Shown here: positions 58,265 to 64,000 of the stretch, one piece after another
How positions within the stretch are numbered: the stretch's first letter is position 1
Layout of the letters: each line of letters starts with the position of its first letter
From: Motiliproteus sp965230735
GTDB taxonomy: Bacteria > Pseudomonadota > Gammaproteobacteria > Pseudomonadales > Balneatricaceae
DNA: 64,000 bases
Reading direction: 5' to 3'
Assembly: GCF_965230735.1 (NCBI RefSeq)
Contig: NZ_OZ246016.1
Coordinates: 3,286,001-3,350,000, forward strand
Translations under genes and position numbers: made by a program
Notes under the pieces: model-generated
The model's database searches: none
Told to the model about the DNA's origin: nothing
Seen by the model: the letters and a program-made list of their open reading frames with translations, nothing else

Positions 58265-59908
58265 TTACCACCGGAACTCTACAGAGACTCGTCCAGCTTC
58301 CGCATCTATGCTTAAGCAACGATTGGTAACCGACAAACCAAACTCTGGGTGATATTGATCATATTCAAGGCGAGGCTGACCAGATAGAACTTCGATCCTC
58401 ACCTCTTTGCCATCGGAACATCTGGCCATGCCGCCACGCCCATCCAGCTCTACTAGCCAGTCAGGGTGAATGTGGAAGCGAGCCTGAGCATGCTTAAAGC
58501 CCCCCTGTACCGAATCAGATACCCTAAGTCCGGATTTGGTGAGTTGCCAATGACGATAATGGGTTGGCTTTCCTACCAGGTACTCATAACCATTATGAGC
58601 ACCGCCAAGATCGATGCTTTCCCCCTGAGCCCCTACAGAACTTTCTACCTGTAGTACTTCTGGAGCAGCTCGGCGGCCAACCCTGAAGCCCCCCCAGACT
58701 TCTGATGAATCAGCCTGATCTACAATCAGAGTATTGTGAGCGGCAGTGCCGCGCTGCCTTTGACGCTCGGTACCAACGCCGTAGCATGATATCCCGGAAT
58801 TAACCAGGAAACGCTGTTCAGACAGAGAAAGCTCAAAACTGAGCGTATCGGCATGGCCATGGGCAGGCAGGTAATCTGGACCGAGATGGGCCATATCCAC
58901 CAGCAAAGTGGCTGGTTTAATATTTGCTCGCAGATAGCCACTATCAGCCAGCCGATGACAAGCGCTATGCTCTAACGGCCTGATATCAATATTCAGTAAC
59001 TTGGCATAAGCTTCGAGCACCCTCAACTCGGCAGAGATACCCAGAGCGCTATCATTGAAAAAACTGAGCCCTCCATCAGGATGGGTCATCACCCTTAACC
59101 AGTCGATCATTTTCTGCAGCGGCATGATCCAATCAGATACCGGCAGCGGATAGGGGTTTCTATCAAAAATTGAGGAAAGATTTACAAGGTCCAACAAATC
59201 CTCAATCACTATCGCTTGGTACATCGGGCTCAATTCGAAATGTCCACCATCGGGCAAAATCTGTTCGTACAGCTCATCAGCCAGAATCTCTATGCCACAC
59301 TTCAACCAACGATCAGCCTCAGGGCCTTCAAAGAAAAGTCCGGCAAAGACTAATGCTTTAGCATTTGCCAGAAGGTGATTTCCTAGAATATGCCGTTCCA
59401 GACGCCTGCTTAGCCAACGGACCTGTATCGCCAAGCTTTGTAACTGTTCATCAGTCAACTGGTGCCCCGCCAGACTCCACTTAATCCAGTTAACGATTCG
59501 CAAAGAGGTCGGATAAGGCTCCCAACCCGTGCCTGTTCCTGGCGGATTTTGATGAACCCAGCGCTCTAGCAACAAATGGTGCCATGTCTCTCTATCCGGA
59601 GCACCAATCGCATTGAGATCATCAAAATAATGGAGATTGTAACGCCACAACTTTGACCACTCAGCCTTATCCCAATTTGAGCCTCTCAGCTCATGATGTT
59701 CATTCAGAAATTGGAATAAACATGCCGATTTCATCGATGGAAGACGCCAGTAAACCTGGCCCCACATTTTTGTCGGTTGTCGTAAGTTCGGCTGTGATTT
59801 CAGATCAACTTGAGGATTACTTACCCTGAACCAAATACGGCCGTATATCTGTACCGGGCGTAAATAGCGTACGGTTCGGAGCAACCGAAATAGACTCAAG
59901 CTAAACAT
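58265..59908 (-). CDS. Heparinase II/III family protein
   Basis: The 547-aa protein has an N-terminal (alpha/alpha) barrel (about 40-330; NLHYFDDLNA and GNHLLANAKALVFAGLFFEG) and a C-terminal beta-sandwich (about 350-547; FELSPMYQ, GHADTLSFELS, AHNTLIVDQADSSEVWG). No signal peptide is visible. In polysaccharide clusters this family occurs with GT-4 enzymes and UDP-sugar modifying genes and may modify or trim the polymer; lyase activity is not assured. It is 122 bases from the upstream ADH fusion. Confidence 0.82.
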   Translation of the reverse strand: MFSLSLFRLLRTVRYLRPVQIYGRIWFRVSNPQVDLKSQPNLRQPTKMWGQVYWRLPSMKSACLFQFLNEHHELRGSNWDKAEWSKLWRYNLHYFDDLNAIGAPDRETWHHLLLERWVHQNPPGTGTGWEPYPTSLRIVNWIKWSLAGHQLTDEQLQSLAIQVRWLSRRLERHILGNHLLANAKALVFAGLFFEGPEADRWLKCGIEILADELYEQILPDGGHFELSPMYQAIVIEDLLDLVNLSSIFDRNPYPLPVSDWIMPLQKMIDWLRVMTHPDGGLSFFNDSALGISAELRVLEAYAKLLNIDIRPLEHSACHRLADSGYLRANIKPATLLVDMAHLGPDYLPAHGHADTLSFELSLSEQRFLVNSGISCYGVGTERQRQRGTAAHNTLIVDQADSSEVWGGFRVGRRAAPEVLQVESSVGAQGESIDLGGAHNGYEYLVGKPTHYRHWQLTKSGLRVSDSVQGGFKHAQARFHIHPDWLVELDGRGGMARCSDGKEVRIEVLSGQPRLEYDQYHPEFGLSVTNRCLSIDAEAGRVSVEFRW

Positions 59909-60030
59909 CCTCCGGATCTGACGGGGTCACCAGAATTCCCACTATTGCAGCAGAACATCAACGCACGACACTCAAAGCATCTAATCGCTGGCAGATGCTG
60001 AAACAAAAGGAATCAAGCATTGATCTCTTA

Positions 60031-62148
60031 TTAGCAACGTATCAACTCAGCAGCATCCAACGTGACCTTGGCCACCTCAAAAATTTCGTCGGCTGGAATT
60101 GGCGCTATATCACCTTGTTCGATCGAATTAAGAAATGCTTGGGCACAGGCTTTTTGCCCTTTGTCCTGCCTCCAAAGATTCATTCTTGAGAATCCTGGCC
60201 AGCCAAATCCTCGAAGCTTACGGAAGTTATCGAGCTGCAACACACGACCGGCAGTAAACACCTCCACCCGCTCCTTAGGGAAGCTTGACGCGCCATTGGC
60301 TAAGTAATGAATCGTACCAAACGAACCATCAGCAAATGCGAGAATAATGGCAGCTTTATCCTCAGAGATCTGCCCTACCTGCTCCCCCATCCGCTGCGCT
60401 TGCACTGAAACAATCTCACTACCAGCCAAGTAACGGATCAAATCGATAAAGTGGCAGGCCTCGCCAATAACCCGACCGCCTCCAATCGCTGGATCCTGTG
60501 TCCAGTGGTTGGAGGGAATCTCTCCAGCATTTACCGTCACGATAAAGGATTTAGGTTCACGGAGCGGCTGCAGTAACTCCTTCATCTTTTGTACCTGGGG
60601 GGCGAATCGGCGGTTGAAGCCCAACATCAGTTGCGGCCCGTCGGCATCCCGATAAGCCTGCTCCACCTCCGCCAATTCCTCTCGGTTGATAGCCAGGGGT
60701 TTCTCTACGAACACATGCTTACCCGCCGCCAGACACTGGCAGACGAATTGGGCATGGGTATTGTGCCGAGTCGCCACCACAACGGTGTTGATTGCCGGTT
60801 CAGCGAGCATCCCCTCCACGTCAGTAGAGGCGTTGGCGAACCCCGTTTTTCCACCATGCACAACACCGCTGATTCCACCGGCAGTAGTGATGGTGTGAAG
60901 CTGAGCCCCGGCCTGTCGGAAGGCGGGAATCAGAACACGGGACGCATAATTGCCGGCGCCGATAAAGCCCACCACCGGCTTGGAGGCCTCCATCACCCTG
61001 GTAGGCTGGAGCGATATCAGCCGAGTTTCACTGTCCACCGCATCAGAGTACTGGAGCAGAATGCCCAGCCCGGATCGATCTTCGGTCAAGACCCTGTAGG
61101 CGGCTGGCGCCTCGTCGAAGGCAAAGCGATGGGTGATTAATGGCTTCACATCCAACTGACCTGAAGCCATCATATCCAGCACTGCCTCGAAGTTACGCTG
61201 CTCGGTCCATCGCACAAACCCTAGAGGGTAGTCATGGCCCTGCTCCTCGTAGGCTGGATCGTAACGCCCTGGCCCGTATGAACAGGACACCTGAAAGCTC
61301 AACTCCTTGTGGTAGAACTCAGCTCGGTTCAACTCCAACCCGGTAACCCCAACTAAGATGATACGCCCTCGGGTCCTACACATCTGCGCTCCCTGCGAGA
61401 CCGGGTCAGAGGACTTGGTTGAAGCGGTGATGATCACCCCGTCAACACCACGGCCCCGACTAAACACCATACCAGCAGCAACTGGATCTTCACCGGCTCC
61501 TGGATTACAGCATTCGGCGCCGAATTTGTGTGCCAGAGCCAGCTTCGCATCGTCAATATCAATCGCCAGCACACGGCACCCCTGAGCGCGCAACAACTGC
61601 ACCGTGAGCAAGCCGATCAGACCCACCCCAGTAACCACGAAAGCCTCCCCTAGGGTGGGTTGTGCCAGGCGGACCCCCTGTAGGCCGATGCTGGCGACCA
61701 CAGTAAATGCCGCCACTTCGTCCTCGACCCCCTCGGGGATACGGGCGCAGAGATTCTTCTGAACGGAAACCAAATCGGCATGAGGCCCGTTGGAGACCAC
61801 CCGATCACCAGGCTTGAATCCGTTAACCCCGGCGCCGACATCAACCACCCGCCCCACGTTGCAGTAACCCAGGGGCAATGGCTGATCCAGCTTGCTACGT
61901 ACTGCCTCCAGGGTGGTGGACAGCCCATCGGTTCTGACCTTATCCAGAACCATTTTTACCTTGTCCGGCTGCTGGCGCGCCTTATCCAGCAGGTTGGCCT
62001 TACCAAACTCTACCAGCGTTCGCTCGGTGCCAGACGAGATCAAAGAGATAGTAGAGGCGACTAATAACCGACCCTGTTTAAGCTGTGGAGCGGGAAGCTC
62101 AACCAACTGAGTTTTACCACTAGTAAGATTCTGCAGTACCTGCTTCAA
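60031..62148 (-). CDS. Zinc alcohol dehydrogenase-Gfo/Idh/MocA fusion
   Basis: The 705-aa protein has an N-terminal medium-chain dehydrogenase (about 1-345; GYCNVGRVVDVGAG, VTGVGLIGLLTVQLLRAQG) and a C-terminal Gfo/Idh/MocA oxidoreductase (about 370-705; VGFIGAGNYASRVLIPAF, VEKPLAINREEL). Such fusions are recurrent in surface polysaccharide clusters with heparinase-like genes, and are thought to modify a sugar intermediate; the substrate is unknown. AGG-rich sequence before the ATG. The 62149-62236 gap carries no feature. Confidence 0.85.
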   Translation of the reverse strand: MKQVLQNLTSGKTQLVELPAPQLKQGRLLVASTISLISSGTERTLVEFGKANLLDKARQQPDKVKMVLDKVRTDGLSTTLEAVRSKLDQPLPLGYCNVGRVVDVGAGVNGFKPGDRVVSNGPHADLVSVQKNLCARIPEGVEDEVAAFTVVASIGLQGVRLAQPTLGEAFVVTGVGLIGLLTVQLLRAQGCRVLAIDIDDAKLALAHKFGAECCNPGAGEDPVAAGMVFSRGRGVDGVIITASTKSSDPVSQGAQMCRTRGRIILVGVTGLELNRAEFYHKELSFQVSCSYGPGRYDPAYEEQGHDYPLGFVRWTEQRNFEAVLDMMASGQLDVKPLITHRFAFDEAPAAYRVLTEDRSGLGILLQYSDAVDSETRLISLQPTRVMEASKPVVGFIGAGNYASRVLIPAFRQAGAQLHTITTAGGISGVVHGGKTGFANASTDVEGMLAEPAINTVVVATRHNTHAQFVCQCLAAGKHVFVEKPLAINREELAEVEQAYRDADGPQLMLGFNRRFAPQVQKMKELLQPLREPKSFIVTVNAGEIPSNHWTQDPAIGGGRVIGEACHFIDLIRYLAGSEIVSVQAQRMGEQVGQISEDKAAIILAFADGSFGTIHYLANGASSFPKERVEVFTAGRVLQLDNFRKLRGFGWPGFSRMNLWRQDKGQKACAQAFLNSIEQGDIAPIPADEIFEVAKVTLDAAELIRC

Positions 62149-62236
62149 ACCAACCTTTATCCTATTAACATATGAATATTAAACCTAAACCAACAACTGT
62201 ATTCTGATAGGTTTTTGGTTCGTTACCTGCTTCTCA

Positions 62237-63271
62237 TTAAGAGGAAAGGGCTCTTAAAACTGCCTCATATACTTCATCAACTGATATAGAGATCATACAC
62301 ACTGGATGACCACAACCAGTGAGACTCCCCGATCCATAGCAAGGTGAACAGTCCATAGACGAAGTAACTGGATAGGAGTAATCACTAAAAACACCTGTCA
62401 ACATGACATCGGTAGGACCATATAGCCCAACAACAGGAGTCTGTACTGCCGAAGCAATATGAGAAAGGCCATTGCAATTAGCAACGACTACATCTGATTT
62501 GGCTATAAATCGAATACTATCTTCGATACTCTTCGCACCAACGAAGTTTGCTACTCGATGACTCTGTTTGATTCTTTGAATTATTTGCTCCGCTAAGCTT
62601 CTTTCAGAGGCAGAGCCTAGGATAGAGATATTAAACTTGGGGTTGTAATGCAATAGTCTATTAGCCAGCTCTGCATATCGGATAGCTGGCCAACGTTTGT
62701 GGCTTTCTAACTCACCAGACCCTGGGGCAAACACAATTTCATAGTTTTCACCGGTCAGTTCAAATTTAATGCCATTACCTTTATCGTAGTCTAAAATTTC
62801 TGAATAAGGTGGATAACAGGGCGGGTTAGTAAGCTGGTCAGCCTCTGGCACAATTAGAGGAGCCAAACTCATATGCCTGTATACTTTATGGCGCTCCAGC
62901 TGATACGAATTAGTGACGGTGTTCAAAAAAGAAAGTTTTGAAGGCCAACCAATAACCGTTGAAGAATTGAGCAATTGAGACAACAAGGAAAACTTATACG
63001 GGTTAACACCATAGGAAGATACCAATGTGTCAAAGTTGGCTTTCCTAACATTTTTTACATACGTTAACAGCTCTCGCACACTGCAAACTTTCAAAGTAAA
63101 AAATTCAAAACTCGCCTCTGGTAATAGCTCCTTAATTACCGCTACCTCTACTTCACTTTTTAGTGTCAAAGCAATCTGTCCATCCCAGTGCTGAACCAGC
63201 CAAGATAACAGAGGCAACATCATTACAACGTCACCAATACCATGCGTGTTAACCAAGTGAAGTTTTTTCAT
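62237..63271 (-). CDS. Glycosyltransferase family 9 (heptosyltransferase-like)
   Basis: The 344-aa protein has the GT9 pattern: NTHGIGDVVMMLPLLSWLV at the start and a C-terminal part with VGLYGPTDVMLTGVFSDYSY and a small Cys-rich tail (CSPCYGSGSLTGCGH) that may bind a metal or form disulfides. GT9 enzymes add heptose or other sugars to LPS. It is more AT-rich than most of the window. Confidence 0.82.
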   Translation of the reverse strand: MKKLHLVNTHGIGDVVMMLPLLSWLVQHWDGQIALTLKSEVEVAVIKELLPEASFEFFTLKVCSVRELLTYVKNVRKANFDTLVSSYGVNPYKFSLLSQLLNSSTVIGWPSKLSFLNTVTNSYQLERHKVYRHMSLAPLIVPEADQLTNPPCYPPYSEILDYDKGNGIKFELTGENYEIVFAPGSGELESHKRWPAIRYAELANRLLHYNPKFNISILGSASERSLAEQIIQRIKQSHRVANFVGAKSIEDSIRFIAKSDVVVANCNGLSHIASAVQTPVVGLYGPTDVMLTGVFSDYSYPVTSSMDCSPCYGSGSLTGCGHPVCMISISVDEVYEAVLRALSS

Positions 63272-63310
63272 CGTTAATGATTACTATGGAAAATTCACAA
63301 ATTTATAAAA

Positions 63311-64000
63311 TTATACTTTACTTAAATCAACATAAGCTTTTTGATAGCCTTTAACCATTTTTGAAATCGTAAACGTGCTCAAAAACTTTTGATATCCATA
63401 TTCACCCATAAGCAGGCGCTGCTCAACAGCATCTTCTAGCTTGGCCAAACTATTATAAATAGATTCTTTATTGTTTATATCAAGTAACAGCCCATTGACA
63501 TCATGTTCTATCAACTCAGATGTGCCCGCAATGTTTGATGCAACGCATGGTTTTCCACTCGCCATTGCTTCTATAAGAGTCACAGGTAATCCCTCTCTAT
63601 CACTCACCAAAACAACAACATCACACTTTTTATAGAGCAAGGGAGTATTTCGCTGAAAGCCTAAAAAAGAAATTTTATCATAACAGCCTAAGTCTACGGC
63701 TTGTTTTTCGATGCCTGATCTAAGAGGACCATCACCCACTAGCATTAAGCGCCAGTCTCGACCTAACTTTACAGAATAATCTAGTGCCTCAATTAATAAA
63801 TCATGGCGCTTATGCGGGATCATTTGAGCAAACATAGCAATGGTAAATGGCCGATCAGAAGATAAGGTATCCGGAATAAATTTTTCTTCATTAGACCCAT
63901 TATACACAAGAGAGACTTTATCTTTTGGGCAGCCTTCAATATACAAACACTCTTCACCTGACTTACTTATCGCAATCATCGAATCACAAAAATTCTTTGT
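63311..64000 (-). CDS. Glycosyltransferase family 4, N-terminus cut by the window
   Basis: The frame is open to the right edge (TKNFCDSMIAISKSGEECL), so the Met at 63979 is not the start. Visible parts include VSLVYNGSNEEKF, PFTIAMFAQMIPHKRHDLLIEA and SDREGLPVTLIEAMASGKPCVA, the GT-B nucleotide-sugar binding region. It transfers a sugar in the same polysaccharide pathway. AT-rich like the neighbouring GT9 gene. Confidence 0.82.
   Translation of the reverse strand, partial: TKNFCDSMIAISKSGEECLYIEGCPKDKVSLVYNGSNEEKFIPDTLSSDRPFTIAMFAQMIPHKRHDLLIEALDYSVKLGRDWRLMLVGDGPLRSGIEKQAVDLGCYDKISFLGFQRNTPLLYKKCDVVVLVSDREGLPVTLIEAMASGKPCVASNIAGTSELIEHDVNGLLLDINNKESIYNSLAKLEDAVEQRLLMGEYGYQKFLSTFTISKMVKGYQKAYVDLSKV

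Overview
The window is chromosomal DNA from a Gammaproteobacterium, most likely from the Oceanospirillales/Pseudomonadales side. Evidence: the fused tyrA-aroA gene, the blocks ndk-rlmN-pilF-rodZ-hisS-yfgM-bamB-der and gyrA-pheA-hisC-tyrA/aroA-cmk-ihfB-lapA-lapB-pyrF, the set ubiG-mupP-yciK, and rRNA sequences of gammaproteobacterial type. I cannot name the genus without a database search. Most genes are moderately GC-rich; part of hisS and the surface-polysaccharide cluster are visibly richer in AT.

Layout. 1-14.1 kb is a mixed accessory/housekeeping stretch: cardiolipin synthase, an ABC exporter, BolA, a DUF3422 protein, a LuxR regulator beside a glutamine-synthetase-like polyamine ligase, a BASS transporter, an outer-membrane barrel, a dienoyl-CoA isomerase and a DMT exporter. 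A family of short interspersed elements sits in its gaps. 14.5-15.8 kb is a complete IS3-family element with a 3-bp target duplication. 15.9-21.5 kb is a compact mksF-mksE-mksB operon for an alternative SMC condensin of the MksBEF/Wadjet superfamily, closed by its own terminator and with no JetD-type nuclease gene in the window. 21.6-25 kb carries xni, two near-identical tRNA-Asn genes, a diguanylate cyclase and NnrU.

25.3-31.0 kb is one complete rRNA operon on the minus strand (16S, tRNA-Ile, tRNA-Ala, 23S, 5S) with a strong promoter, boxA sites and a terminator; a broken 5S fragment lies beyond the terminator. 31.2-39.3 kb is the der-bamB-yfgM-hisS-rodZ-pilF-rlmN-ndk block. 39.5-50.9 kb covers comEA-like, pyrF, lapB, lapA, ihfB, cmk, tyrA-aroA, hisC, pheA and gyrA. 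51.2-54.9 kb holds ubiG-mupP-yciK, rluB and an H-NS-family gene. From 55 kb to the right edge is an O-antigen/polysaccharide cluster read on the minus strand.

Points that stand out: three genes usually found inside these conserved blocks (ispG, rpsA, serC) are absent from their expected places; hisS looks like a mosaic with an AT-rich 3' two-thirds; two inverted-repeat elements abut stop codons; and a dense row of perfect hairpins lies in the 5.97-6.11 kb gap. The best candidate for an unusual system is the JetD-less mksFEB operon, but SMC systems of this kind are already known, so I do not claim it is new.
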